A stretch of 24,998 bases of DNA. Origin: an uncultured Eubacterium sp. Its GTDB lineage: Bacteria > Bacillota > Clostridia > Oscillospirales > Acutalibacteraceae. Each line of letters opens with the position of its first letter. Within the stretch, counting starts at the first letter, position 1. A model generated the notes under the pieces. That model made no database searches. It worked only from the letters and a program-made list of their open reading frames with translations, and was not told the origin of the DNA. Position numbers and translations under genes: made by a program. Location of the stretch: NCBI GenBank assembly GCA_934512155.1, contig CAKSWS010000024.1, forward strand, positions 1-24,998, in the 5' to 3' direction. Of the stretch, positions 1-7,763 are shown piece by piece.

Positions 1-43
1 GAGCAGATATTGTTGTTATTATAGATATTAAATGTTTTTTCAT
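1..43 (-). CDS. Start of a secreted or lipoprotein gene (partial)
   Basis: Only the first 14 codons are in the window: an ATG at 43-41 reading leftwards gives MKKHLISIITTISA. A positively charged start followed by a hydrophobic run is the beginning of a signal peptide, so the product is probably exported or a lipoprotein. A strong AAGGAGG lies 8 bases upstream of the ATG, and a good promoter sits at 77-104, so this is very likely a real gene start. The gene lies downstream of the mocR-type gene on the same strand but has its own promoter. Function cannot be judged from this fragment. Confidence 0.7.
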   Translation of the reverse strand, partial: MKKHLISIITTISA

Positions 44-76
44 TTGAAAAACCTCCTTGTTTTTTGTTACAAGTTC

Positions 77-104
77 ATTTTAACAAATGAAAATTTAATT
101 GCAA
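77..104 (-). promoter_or_regulatory. Sigma-70 promoter for the partial left-edge gene
   Basis: On the minus strand, TTGCAA (104-99) and TAAAAT (82-77) are separated by 16 bases, and the -10 is preceded by TGT, an extended -10. It lies about 35 bases upstream of the start codon at 43. Confidence 0.55.
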
Positions 105-118
105 TATCCAAACAGGCT

Positions 119-140
119 TAAGTCCCTATTTAAGGACTTA
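119..140. repeat. Short inverted repeat after the MocR-type gene
   Basis: TAAGTCC (119-125) and GGACTTA (134-140) form a 7-bp stem with an 8-base loop, 16 bases past the stop codon of the minus-strand regulator. No T-tract follows on either strand, so it is a weak terminator at best. It could equally be a regulatory site upstream of the promoter at 77-104. Confidence 0.3.
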
Positions 141-155
141 TAGAACAAATTTTCT

Positions 156-1418
156 TTAAAATATTGACTTTTTAAGGGCGTTTATTGCATTTTCAAAATC
201 TTTTTCTTCCACAGAGCCTATATTAAAGCACAGCTTTATTTTGTTGTTTTCATAATTGTCAACAAAAACTTTAATTCCGTTTTCTTTGAATCTTGGCTCG
301 CCGTTGTAAATCTCTGTTTCCATAATAATTTGCAAAGCGTTTTCGCTTATTTCGATGTGTGCTTTCGGAAAATTTTCTTTTAATTTTTCGGCAAATACTT
401 TTGTTTTCGCCGTATAAAAACGCCTTGTCTTTTTTATTTGCGCTTTTAAATGGCCGTCGTTAATAAATTTTGCCAACGCAATTTGCTCTGTTTTGCTTGC
501 CGTTTGGCTGTATTTATAGCTTTCTTCATTAAATTTTTTTGCTAAATCCTCCGTAAGCACCATAAAGCTTATTCTGATAGAAGGCAAAAGCAGTTTTGAA
601 AAAGAGCCTAAATATACAACATTGTTTCCCCCTGCAAGCGCATGCAATGAGGGTGTTGGTTTTGTGTTGTATAAAAAATCGCTTTCATAGTCGTCTTCAA
701 TAACAAGGCTGTTGTTTTTTGCGGAATATGAAACAAGTTCAACTCTTCGTTTGTTTGGCATAACGTCGCCCCATCTTGACATTTTTGACGGTGTAACATA
801 AATAATATTTGCGTCTTTATATCTGTAATGAACATCAAAACCGTAGTTTTTAAATGTTTCTGCACCTTGTACAAAACTTTTATCCGGAAATGAAACAGTG
901 CCTTTGCTTTCCGTTAAAGCACAGAGAATACTTAAAAGAGATTGTACACCGGCACCTATTATAATTCTGTCTGCAGACGCCATAACATTTCTTTTTTCAC
1001 GCACATAATCGGCAACAGCTTCCCGCAGTTCTGTTTCACCTTGGGGCGGGCTGTATGAAAGCAACTTTTCATCTTGTCGTAATGCGCTTTTTACATATCT
1101 TCTCCAAATATTAAAATCAAAACTGTTTTTGTCTGCCGTATCGGTTGTAAAATCAAAATTTATTTTGCCTTTTTCGGTAATTTTTTTATGCTCGTTTACA
1201 ACTTTTCTTTTTTTGTAGGAAACATAATAGCCGCTTTGCGGTTCGCTTATGATGTATCCGTCGGCTGAAAGAGCAAAATATGCATTTTGTACAGTGGTTC
1301 TGCTTACTCTGTAAATCTCTCCGGCTTTTCTTACAGAAGGTAATTTTTCACTGAAATCTATTTGACCGTTTTCAATTTCATTTTTTAAATAATCGTATAA
1401 TTCGCTGTATTTGCTCAT
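156..1418 (-). CDS. MocR-family transcriptional regulator (GntR HTH + aminotransferase-like domain)
   Basis: The 420-residue protein has a GntR-type winged helix at residues 1-66 (core LPSVRKAGEIYRVSRTTVQN at 26-45). A fold-type I aminotransferase-like domain follows from about residue 88. The PLP-binding elements are visible: DDYESDF (242-248) supplies the Asp facing the pyridine nitrogen, and GSFSKLLLPSIR (271-282) contains the Schiff-base lysine K275. MocR proteins such as PdxR and GabR use PLP or a PLP adduct as a signal to control vitamin B6 or amine metabolism genes. This one is somewhat short for the family (usually about 450-500), mainly in the linker. The usual TPSHQFPTG-type segment is TPSKMSRWGDVMP here, so the active site may be altered. 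The start at 1418 has AAGG 8 bases upstream. The gene is divergent from the radical SAM gene, the classic arrangement for a MocR target. Which regulon it controls is unknown. Confidence 0.9.
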   Translation of the reverse strand: MSKYSELYDYLKNEIENGQIDFSEKLPSVRKAGEIYRVSRTTVQNAYFALSADGYIISEPQSGYYVSYKKRKVVNEHKKITEKGKINFDFTTDTADKNSFDFNIWRRYVKSALRQDEKLLSYSPPQGETELREAVADYVREKRNVMASADRIIIGAGVQSLLSILCALTESKGTVSFPDKSFVQGAETFKNYGFDVHYRYKDANIIYVTPSKMSRWGDVMPNKRRVELVSYSAKNNSLVIEDDYESDFLYNTKPTPSLHALAGGNNVVYLGSFSKLLLPSIRISFMVLTEDLAKKFNEESYKYSQTASKTEQIALAKFINDGHLKAQIKKTRRFYTAKTKVFAEKLKENFPKAHIEISENALQIIMETEIYNGEPRFKENGIKVFVDNYENNKIKLCFNIGSVEEKDFENAINALKKSIF

Positions 1419-1448
1419 AACTGTACCTTAAAATTTAGTTAAAAGTGT

Positions 1449-1484
1449 GTATATAATTAAAGCCGCCTTTATTGTATATTATTT
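1449..1484. promoter_or_regulatory. Direct repeat in the divergent mocR/rSAM intergenic region
   Basis: GTATATAATTA (1449-1459) recurs as GTATATTATTT (1474-1484), offset 25 bases in the same orientation, centred between the two divergent genes. MocR-family regulators are known to bind direct repeats in such divergent promoters. The assignment as an operator is inference, because AT-rich sequence yields such repeats by chance. The first copy also contains TATAAT (1452-1457), which could be a -10 element. Confidence 0.3.
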
Positions 1485-1520
1485 GTGGTAAATAATCAAT
1501 ACCTGATTGGAGGAATTATT

Positions 1521-2132
1521 GTGGCAGATATTATTTATACACTTGAGGGCGGCACATATTTTAATATTACAAATAAGTGCCCTTGCAACTGTGCTTTCTG
1601 TATCAGGGAAAAAGGCGATGCCGTAGGCGAGGCTAAACGCCTGTGGCATGATACCGAGCCAACATTTGAAGATATTAAAAACGCTATTGACAGTTATGAT
1701 TTTTCAAATGTTGATGAGGCTGTTTTTTGCGGATACGGCGAACCTACAAATGCATTTGATAATTTAATTAAAACGGCAAAGTATATGAAAGAAAAATATC
1801 CTAATATTAAACTTAGGGTTAATACCAACGGACTTTCCGACTTGATTAACGGTAGATCTACGGCTAAGGAAATTTGCAGTGTGTTTGATAAGGTTTCGGT
1901 TTCTCTTAATGACCCTACATCTGAAAAGTACGATAAAATTACAAGAAATATTTATCCCGGCAAGGCATTTCCGGCTCTTATTCAGTTTACAAAAGACTGC
2001 GTTGCATGCGGTGCGGATGTAAGAATGACTGTTGTGGATGTTATTTCAAAGGAAGATATTGAAGCTTCAAGAAAACTTTGTGCCGAATGCGGAGCAAAAT
2101 TTAAACTTCGTTCATTTGATCACGGCAGATAA
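1521..2132 (+). CDS. TatD-linked radical SAM protein
   Basis: A small (203-residue) radical SAM enzyme. The 4Fe-4S ligands are C20, C24 and C27 in KCPCNCAFC, which fits CX3CX2C. The FCGYGEPTNAF segment is the glycine-rich SAM-contacting GGE-like motif. The short length and the ITNKCPCNCAFCIR pattern match the family annotated as TatD-associated radical SAM proteins, whose reaction is unknown. No tatD gene is adjacent here. I choose the GTG at 1521 because GGAGG lies 7 bases upstream. The longer reading from 1485 has no ribosome-binding site and would put that GGAGG inside the gene. Divergent from the MocR regulator and convergent with the Wzy-like gene, with a shared terminator. Confidence 0.85.
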   Translation: MADIIYTLEGGTYFNITNKCPCNCAFCIREKGDAVGEAKRLWHDTEPTFEDIKNAIDSYDFSNVDEAVFCGYGEPTNAFDNLIKTAKYMKEKYPNIKLRVNTNGLSDLINGRSTAKEICSVFDKVSVSLNDPTSEKYDKITRNIYPGKAFPALIQFTKDCVACGADVRMTVVDVISKEDIEASRKLCAECGAKFKLRSFDHGR

Positions 2133-2155
2133 TTTTTTAAATTGTGCATAATCAT

Positions 2156-2190
2156 AAAAAACCACCGAGCATGTCTCGGTGGTTTTGTTT
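2156..2190. terminator. Bidirectional rho-independent terminator
   Basis: ACCACCGAG (2161-2169) pairs perfectly with CTCGGTGGT (2175-2183) around a 5-base loop, with A-rich sequence before and T-rich sequence after. It lies between two convergent genes, the radical SAM gene and the minus-strand Wzy-like gene, so it can serve both. Confidence 0.9.
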
Positions 2191-2196
2191 ATTTGT

Positions 2197-3606
2197 TTAT
2201 TTATCTAACTTTATCATATGTTCAAAACTTCGTTCTGTAGCATAAAACAAATCGTCTGTTGTTTTTATCAGCGTTTTTTCATAGCATTGGCTTACAGCCT
2301 GTGTCAGTCCCATAAGAATCATAAATAAAATTATTTGTTTCGGTGAATTGAAAACAAAGTCTGTTAAGCCAAACAAAAGAAATAACATTAAACTTGTAAA
2401 TATGCTGAATACAAGGTCAAATTGCTTTCCGTTTTTCGCATTTATTTCCAATAATTTTCCAAATGAAAGCAAAATTATTGTAAACAGCATTATTACGCCT
2501 ATTATGCCAAGCTCTGCCCAAATTTCAAAAATAAAGTTGTGTGCATGGGGTTTGTGCAGTTCATAAGATGCTGTAAGCATTGCACCGGTGCTTTCACAGC
2601 CAAATCCCAAACCGCCTACGAAAACTTTAATATTGTGGGTTACATAATCTATTACGCTTCGCCAAATCATAAAGTGATTTTCAGATGATTTTTTTGCCGC
2701 CGCTCCGTTAGGATTTGGAACAGACGGACCTGACGACGCAGTGTTTTTGATTGTAAAAATAAGTCCGTATCTTGTAAGAATTGACGGCACAATAATTGCA
2801 ACTGTGGGTATTATTGCTTTAAGCATTTCTTTATGGTGTCTTTTAAACAACACAATAAACATAAATATCCAGCCAAGCAAAGCGATAATACAACCTGCTC
2901 TTGTTAATGTTGAACTTATTCCCGCCGTTATAACTAAATTAAAAATAAAGTATATATTTTTCTCTTTTTTTGTTTTGGCATCTAAAAACAAATAAATTGA
3001 GATTGGGTATGCAAAAAGCATATATGTTGCCAGTAAATTTGGGTTAGAGAAAAATCCGCTTGCTCTGTCGGAAAAGGTGTTTGTTTTTATTTCAAACGGT
3101 AACCAAGTGTAAACCGCTTTGTCCATTTTTTTATAAAACGGTGTAATAAGAACAAGTTGTTTGCTTATATATCCGAATTTATGAAGTACGTGGGTGCAAA
3201 TTTGAATTGTACCCACAATTCCGTTTGCCACGCCGCCGTAAACTATAAGTTTTAAAATTCGGTCAATTCGTTTTCTTGTGTTTGCTAAGTTGTAAATCAT
3301 AACCTGAACAAGAAACATTCCCCACCAAAGACCTGCTGTTCCCAAAGTGTCTAATTTAGTGTCAGACCAAAAAACGCTGGCAAGCGCCATGGTCATAAAT
3401 GCTATTTCAAGTTTTCCGAGTGTTCCTACTTTTGCCTTTCTGCCTTCCTTGCTCCATTGCACTTTAAACACAATAAAACCTATGAAAAGTAAAAAAGGAC
3501 TTATGTATTCGGGAAGTATCGGAAACAGTAATACAATAGCTTCAAGCCAGCACCAACCGGGGTTTTCACGGTACCTTGCTTTAAGTAAAGTAAGTTTGTT
3601 ATTCAT
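2197..3606 (-). CDS. O-antigen ligase / Wzy-type polysaccharide polymerase family membrane protein
   Basis: A 469-residue polytopic protein with about ten or more hydrophobic segments and one long extracytoplasmic loop before the motif HAHNFIFEIWAELGIIG (HAHN at 354-357). This is the hallmark of the Wzy_C/WaaL/O-antigen-ligase superfamily (HxHN, Glu and Gly downstream). SNPNLLATYM earlier in the protein is also typical. In Gram-positives these proteins polymerise capsule or exopolysaccharide repeat units, or transfer glycans to wall polymers, at the outer membrane face. I prefer the ATG at 3606 over one at 3621: GAGGG lies 8 bases upstream of 3606, and nothing precedes 3621. No glycosyltransferases or flippases flank it, so its substrate cannot be inferred from context. 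Confidence 0.85.
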   Translation of the reverse strand: MNNKLTLLKARYRENPGWCWLEAIVLLFPILPEYISPFLLFIGFIVFKVQWSKEGRKAKVGTLGKLEIAFMTMALASVFWSDTKLDTLGTAGLWWGMFLVQVMIYNLANTRKRIDRILKLIVYGGVANGIVGTIQICTHVLHKFGYISKQLVLITPFYKKMDKAVYTWLPFEIKTNTFSDRASGFFSNPNLLATYMLFAYPISIYLFLDAKTKKEKNIYFIFNLVITAGISSTLTRAGCIIALLGWIFMFIVLFKRHHKEMLKAIIPTVAIIVPSILTRYGLIFTIKNTASSGPSVPNPNGAAAKKSSENHFMIWRSVIDYVTHNIKVFVGGLGFGCESTGAMLTASYELHKPHAHNFIFEIWAELGIIGVIMLFTIILLSFGKLLEINAKNGKQFDLVFSIFTSLMLFLLFGLTDFVFNSPKQIILFMILMGLTQAVSQCYEKTLIKTTDDLFYATERSFEHMIKLDK

Positions 3607-3631
3607 TAAATTATCCCTCATTTGCTTTTAC

Positions 3632-3660
3632 ATAATACTACAAAAGATTCTTTTTTTCAA
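3632..3660 (-). promoter_or_regulatory. Promoter for the Wzy-type gene
   Basis: On the minus strand TTGAAA (3660-3655) and TATTAT (3637-3632) are 17 bases apart, 25 bases upstream of the chosen start codon at 3606. It lies close to the plus-strand promoter at 3712, giving a divergent promoter region. Confidence 0.6.
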
Positions 3661-3711
3661 TATATTTATTGTGTTAACATTTGATTTATAAATCGTTTAC
3701 ATTATTAGAGG

Positions 3712-3740
3712 TTGAAAAATCAGTAATTTTAATGTATAAT
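3712..3740 (+). promoter_or_regulatory. Promoter for the first foldase gene
   Basis: TTGAAA (3712-3717) and a perfect TATAAT (3735-3740) are separated by 17 bases. The start codon at 3777 follows 36 bases later, with GGAGAG in between. Confidence 0.75.
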
Positions 3741-3776
3741 TTTTTAGTATTTTATTGTTTGTTAGGAGAGTTGTTT

Positions 3777-5681
3777 ATGAGCGAAAAAGACAACAAGCTT
3801 GAAAATGAGTTAAACGAAAATTTAACGCAAAATGAAAATTCGGTGTCAAATTCCGATGAGATTACTCAGCAGGAAAATAACGTGGAAGATTCTGAGGAGA
3901 ATGCAGAAGCGGAAGATAGGGAATGGCAGTTCGATGCCGTTGCGCCTACTCTTGACGATAATTTGGAGCTTGACGGCGAATTCCAGGTTGATATGGCAGA
4001 TGCCGATAAAACTATTGTTAAGGAAAAAGCCGTTATATCCGACGGCGAAAACATTACAATAAAAAAGAAGCCGGTTAAAATTATTTTTGCTTCAATTATA
4101 GGTGTAATTATTGTTGCACTTTTGGTTGTATTCGGCGTTCGTTATTATACTGTGCCAAACAGTAATGAAAAAATGAATCCGGGCAACGTTGCTCTCAAAA
4201 TCGGCGATACTAATGTTTCTGTCGGTATGTATGATTATTTTTATGCAACAGTTGTATACGAATATGAACAGTATGCAAATTACGGCTATAATAATTTGGA
4301 TACAAGTAAAGATTATTCGAAGCAAACAACTACTGATGATGAAGGCAACGAAATTACTTGGCTTGAAAAGTTTGAGCAGGATGCGATTAAAAGAATCAAA
4401 GTAATCGTTGCTTATTATGAAAAAGCCGAAAAAGCAGGTATAGAGTTAACAGAAGACCAACAGTCATCAATAGATACTCAAATTGAAAGCCTTGAGGCAA
4501 ATGCTTCAAGTGCAGATACAAGCGTGGATAAATATATTCAGGAAAGCTACGGTGAATATTGCGGCGTTGCAACACTTCGTAAATATTTAAAAATGTATTA
4601 TCTTGCAAGCAGTTATTATAATACCATGAGTATTGATGAAAAACCTACCGATGATGAAATAGAAGCATATTTTAACGATAACAAAGAAAAGTATATGGCT
4701 TGTAAATATGCATTTATTGAAACACCTTATGATACTACAGATGAAACCACAAAGGCTCAAAGCCTTGAAAATGTTAAAAAGTATGCTTCACAAATTACAG
4801 ATTTGGATTCAATGAAAAAAGTTATGCCGGAAGCTTGCGATGAGTTTATTCAGCAGTATATCAGCTATGGTTATTTTACTTCTGCCGACCAAGCGGTTGA
4901 AACTCTTTCTCAATCACTTGAGGCAACAGAATCACGTACAACCGTTGAGGATAATTACGGCACGGAAATCAGCGATTGGCTGTTTTCTGATGATACTGCC
5001 GTCGGCAGCACAAATTATTCAATAAATGAAGATTCGGGTTATGCCACAATTCTTCTTAAAACAGGCGTTGCAGAACTTGACAGCACCGAGGTTTATTCTG
5101 TAAGGCATATTCTTATTATGCCGGAAAGTGCAGACAGCACTGATGACAGTACCGATTCAACAGCATCAACACAGGACAAAACATATACGGAAGAAGAATG
5201 GAATGCCGCAAAAGATAAAGCAAATGAAGTACTTGATAAATTCAATGCAGGCGATAAATCCGAAAAATCTTTTGCAGAACTTGCAGAAGAATACAGCGGC
5301 GACACAGAATCTACTTCAAAAGGTTCTAGCGGAATTTACGGCGGTTTGTATGAAGGCATTACCTTGGGTCAAATGGTTTCTGAATTTGAAAATTGGGCTA
5401 CCGATAAATCACGTCAGTCAGGCGATGTAGGTATTGTTCAAAGCGACTACGGCTATCACATTATGTATTTCATTTATGACGGCCCGATTTACTATTACAA
5501 CGCTAAAACGGATTTGCTTAAAGATAAAGAAAATCAAATGCTTGAGGAAACAAACGTTAAAAAGAAAAACGGCATGAAGAAAACAATGGTTGCCGAACCT
5601 CAAAAATCAACCGAAACAACAACGGCAACGCAGCAAACAACTGTTGCACAAACAACAACACAGGCAACTACTCAGCAGTAA
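3777..5681 (+). CDS. Membrane-anchored parvulin peptidyl-prolyl isomerase (SurA/PrsA-like foldase), paralogue 1
   Basis: The 634-residue protein has, in order: an acidic, probably cytoplasmic tail (1-95, rich in Glu/Asp/Asn), a single membrane helix (about 101-122), a SurA/PrsA-like chaperone region (about 140-435), and a parvulin domain (about 439-568) beginning VYSVRHILIMP and ending SDYGYHIMYF. A low-complexity Thr/Gln tail (about 612-634) closes it. Parvulins catalyse cis-trans isomerisation of X-Pro bonds and help fold exported proteins outside the membrane. PrsA itself is a lipoprotein; here a type II membrane helix replaces the lipobox. ATG 3777 is chosen because GGAGAG precedes it and the longer reading from 3681 would run through the promoter. 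The next gene is a paralogue: both carry TTTDD-GN-ITW about 60-80 residues after the helix. Confidence 0.9.
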   Translation: MSEKDNKLENELNENLTQNENSVSNSDEITQQENNVEDSEENAEAEDREWQFDAVAPTLDDNLELDGEFQVDMADADKTIVKEKAVISDGENITIKKKPVKIIFASIIGVIIVALLVVFGVRYYTVPNSNEKMNPGNVALKIGDTNVSVGMYDYFYATVVYEYEQYANYGYNNLDTSKDYSKQTTTDDEGNEITWLEKFEQDAIKRIKVIVAYYEKAEKAGIELTEDQQSSIDTQIESLEANASSADTSVDKYIQESYGEYCGVATLRKYLKMYYLASSYYNTMSIDEKPTDDEIEAYFNDNKEKYMACKYAFIETPYDTTDETTKAQSLENVKKYASQITDLDSMKKVMPEACDEFIQQYISYGYFTSADQAVETLSQSLEATESRTTVEDNYGTEISDWLFSDDTAVGSTNYSINEDSGYATILLKTGVAELDSTEVYSVRHILIMPESADSTDDSTDSTASTQDKTYTEEEWNAAKDKANEVLDKFNAGDKSEKSFAELAEEYSGDTESTSKGSSGIYGGLYEGITLGQMVSEFENWATDKSRQSGDVGIVQSDYGYHIMYFIYDGPIYYYNAKTDLLKDKENQMLEETNVKKKNGMKKTMVAEPQKSTETTTATQQTTVAQTTTQATTQQ

Positions 5682-5707
5682 ATTGTTAAAAATGTTTAAA
5701 TTTATAC

Positions 5708-5736
5708 TTGTATTATTCTAAATTTTAGTGTAAAAT
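5708..5736 (+). promoter_or_regulatory. Promoter for the second foldase gene
   Basis: TTGTAT (5708-5713) and TAAAAT (5731-5736), with a 17-base spacer and TG just before the -10. It lies in the 95-bp gap after the first foldase, 40 bases before the start at 5777. No hairpin terminator is visible between the two genes, so read-through is also possible. Confidence 0.55.
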
Positions 5737-5776
5737 AACTTGGTAAAACTACAAATTTTGTAAGGATGATTAAACA

Positions 5777-7486
5777 ATGGCAAAAAAAGATTTAACTTCA
5801 AATGAGGATATTCTTACAGGAGCATCTCTTTCAGATGAAAAGAATTCCTCTAAAAAATCAAAAGAAAAAAAGCCTAAAAAGGCAAGAAAGGGCATTTCAG
5901 CAAATGTAAAAAAGGTTATTAAATCAGTTGTTGCAGTTGTAATTGTTGTTGCTCTTCTTGTTACATATGTTGTAACAGGCACAGTTCGCAAAGGCTTTAT
6001 TCACTCTACTTTGCAGTGGACTACAGGTATCACCGCAGTAACAGTTAAAAACGAAGACGGAGATAAAATTAATATCCCTGTTTCAACATACAATTACTAT
6101 TACGCTATGTTGTATAACAATCTTCAAAATACTCAGTCAACATATAAACAATATGGGATTGATTTGGATTCCGTTAAACTTAACGTTGATTTTGATAAAA
6201 AGCTTTCAGAACAAACGACTACAGATGATGACGGAAATGTAATTACTTGGGCCGAATATATGCAAAATAACGTTCTTGATTCTATTAAGAGCACTTATAT
6301 GTATTATAATGAGGCTGTTAAGGCAAATAACGGTGAAGAGCCGGAAATTACAGATGACCAAAAGACAGAACTTGACGATACAATCAGTAAGTACAAAGAA
6401 ACTGCCAATAAATATGGCTATACTGTTTCTGGTTATCTTGTAAAAGCAATGGGTAAGGGAGTAACGGAAAGCGTTTATCGCCGTGAAGCAACACGTGCAT
6501 ATATCGCTCAAAACTATCAGTCATCTTTAAGCACAGATGTTGAAGCAAGAGAATATACAGCAGATGATATTAACAAGTATAAAGATGAACATCTTGATGA
6601 ACTTCAGTCTGTAAGTTTAAGAATATTCGAAGCTGATTCAGAAGATAATGCAAAAGAATTTAAGAGCAAGCTTAATGCAGACGGTTCTAATTTCAGCCAA
6701 CTTTGCGCAGAATATTCAACAAGCGATTTCGATAAGTCTTTCTATACAGATGACGCTGCGTCAACTTATTTGTATGCAACAAAGGCAACTCTTAAAAACG
6801 GCGGATTTGCTGTTGCAACTGCAGAAGATCATGATCATAGCGACGGTTCTTCTCATTCTGATGATGAAGAAGATTCATATCCGGGTCTTGATTGGATTTT
6901 CAGTGCAGACAGAAAAGCAGGAGATTCTTATCAATATTCAACATCCGTTGTTTATGTTCTTGCACCTGCAACTCTTTCAGATGTTAAAACAATAAATGTT
7001 CGTCATATTCTTGTAAGCCCTGTTGATACAAGCGACAGTTCTGCTTCCGCTCAAAATGCAACAGACGAACAGTGGGCAACAGCATTACAAACCGCAGAGG
7101 ATTTGCTTGCACAGTTTAACGCAGGTGATAAAACAGAAGACAGTTTTGCAAAACTTGCTACTGAAAATTCAGCCGACACAGGTTCTGCAAGCAACGGTGG
7201 ACTTTATGAAAATGTTTATCCTGGTCAAATGGTTTCCACATTTAACACATGGTGTTTTGAAAACCGTTCGGCTGGCGATACCGCTATTGTTAAATCTCAA
7301 TATGGTTATCATATTATGTATTTCTCCGGTGCAAATGATGAAACTGCTTGGGAATATAATGCAAAGCAGGCTCTTACCGCAGAAGATTCAAAAACTGAAT
7401 CAGAAAAGCTTGACGAAGCATATTCCGTAAAGCTTAATTGGTTTGGCTCTCGTTACATTGAAAAGGATGTAGACATAGATTCATAA
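5777..7486 (+). CDS. Membrane-anchored parvulin peptidyl-prolyl isomerase, paralogue 2
   Basis: The 569-residue foldase is related to its upstream neighbour: a short Lys/Ser-rich cytoplasmic tail, one membrane helix (about 48-67), a chaperone-like region, then a parvulin domain (about 406-515) beginning TINVRHILVSPVD and ending YGYHIMYFSG. A small His/Asp/Ser-rich insert (about 350-367, containing DHDHSDGSSH) lies just before the parvulin part and is absent from paralogue 1. It resembles a metal-binding or flexible loop. The role is folding of exported or wall-associated proteins; the specific client is unknown. AAGGATG precedes ATG 5777. The gene ends at a strong terminator (7489-7513). Confidence 0.9.
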   Translation: MAKKDLTSNEDILTGASLSDEKNSSKKSKEKKPKKARKGISANVKKVIKSVVAVVIVVALLVTYVVTGTVRKGFIHSTLQWTTGITAVTVKNEDGDKINIPVSTYNYYYAMLYNNLQNTQSTYKQYGIDLDSVKLNVDFDKKLSEQTTTDDDGNVITWAEYMQNNVLDSIKSTYMYYNEAVKANNGEEPEITDDQKTELDDTISKYKETANKYGYTVSGYLVKAMGKGVTESVYRREATRAYIAQNYQSSLSTDVEAREYTADDINKYKDEHLDELQSVSLRIFEADSEDNAKEFKSKLNADGSNFSQLCAEYSTSDFDKSFYTDDAASTYLYATKATLKNGGFAVATAEDHDHSDGSSHSDDEEDSYPGLDWIFSADRKAGDSYQYSTSVVYVLAPATLSDVKTINVRHILVSPVDTSDSSASAQNATDEQWATALQTAEDLLAQFNAGDKTEDSFAKLATENSADTGSASNGGLYENVYPGQMVSTFNTWCFENRSAGDTAIVKSQYGYHIMYFSGANDETAWEYNAKQALTAEDSKTESEKLDEAYSVKLNWFGSRYIEKDVDIDS

Positions 7487-7488
7487 TC

Positions 7489-7513
7489 AGAGGGGCTTTT
7501 GCCCCTCTTTTTG
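7489..7513 (+). terminator. Rho-independent terminator after the foldases
   Basis: AGAGGGGC (7489-7496), loop TTTT, perfect complement GCCCCTCT (7501-7508), then a T run to 7512. The downstream gene starts only 20 bases later with no room for a separate promoter, so some read-through must feed it. Confidence 0.9.
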
Positions 7514-7532
7514 TTTGTAAGGAGGCGTTTGT

Positions 7533-7763
7533 TTGTCCGAAAATAACGATATTGAACTTTTAAAAGAAAAAATTTCAAGGCTCATGGCTGCTTTGGAAGA
7601 TGTTAATTTTGAATGTCAGCGCCTTGAAATAATAAATTCAAATCTTGATTTTCAGCTTAAAGAGGCAAACCGTGAACTTGCCGATAATATTTCGGCACTT
7701 CAGGCTCTTGAAGAAGAAAATGAAAGATTAAAAAAGGAATTAAACAAAAATAATGGAATATAA
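7533..7763 (+). CDS. Small coiled-coil protein of unknown function
   Basis: A 76-residue protein that is almost entirely heptad-patterned helix (about residues 5-72), rich in Leu, Glu, Asn and Lys. It has no signal peptide or membrane segment, so it should be a cytoplasmic dimer or multimer. It starts with TTG, supported by a full AAGGAGG (7519-7525) 7 bases upstream. Its last 11 bases overlap the start of the fumarase-like gene, which implies translational coupling. In size and style it resembles small division or scaffold coiled coils (ZapB, SlyX), but I see no specific signature and do not assign it. The terminator lies immediately upstream. Confidence 0.75.
   Translation: MSENNDIELLKEKISRLMAALEDVNFECQRLEIINSNLDFQLKEANRELADNISALQALEEENERLKKELNKNNGI

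Noticed and set aside
119..140. Terminator of the MocR-type gene
   Set aside because: The 7-bp hairpin is not followed by a T-tract on the minus strand.
1485..1520. GTG at 1485 as start of the radical SAM gene
   Set aside because: No ribosome-binding site precedes it, and the strong GGAGG lies between it and the GTG at 1521.
3681..3776. N-terminal extension of the first foldase from an upstream ATG at 3681
   Set aside because: The extension would include the -35/-10 promoter at 3712-3740 and lacks a ribosome-binding site; ATG 3777 has GGAGAG.
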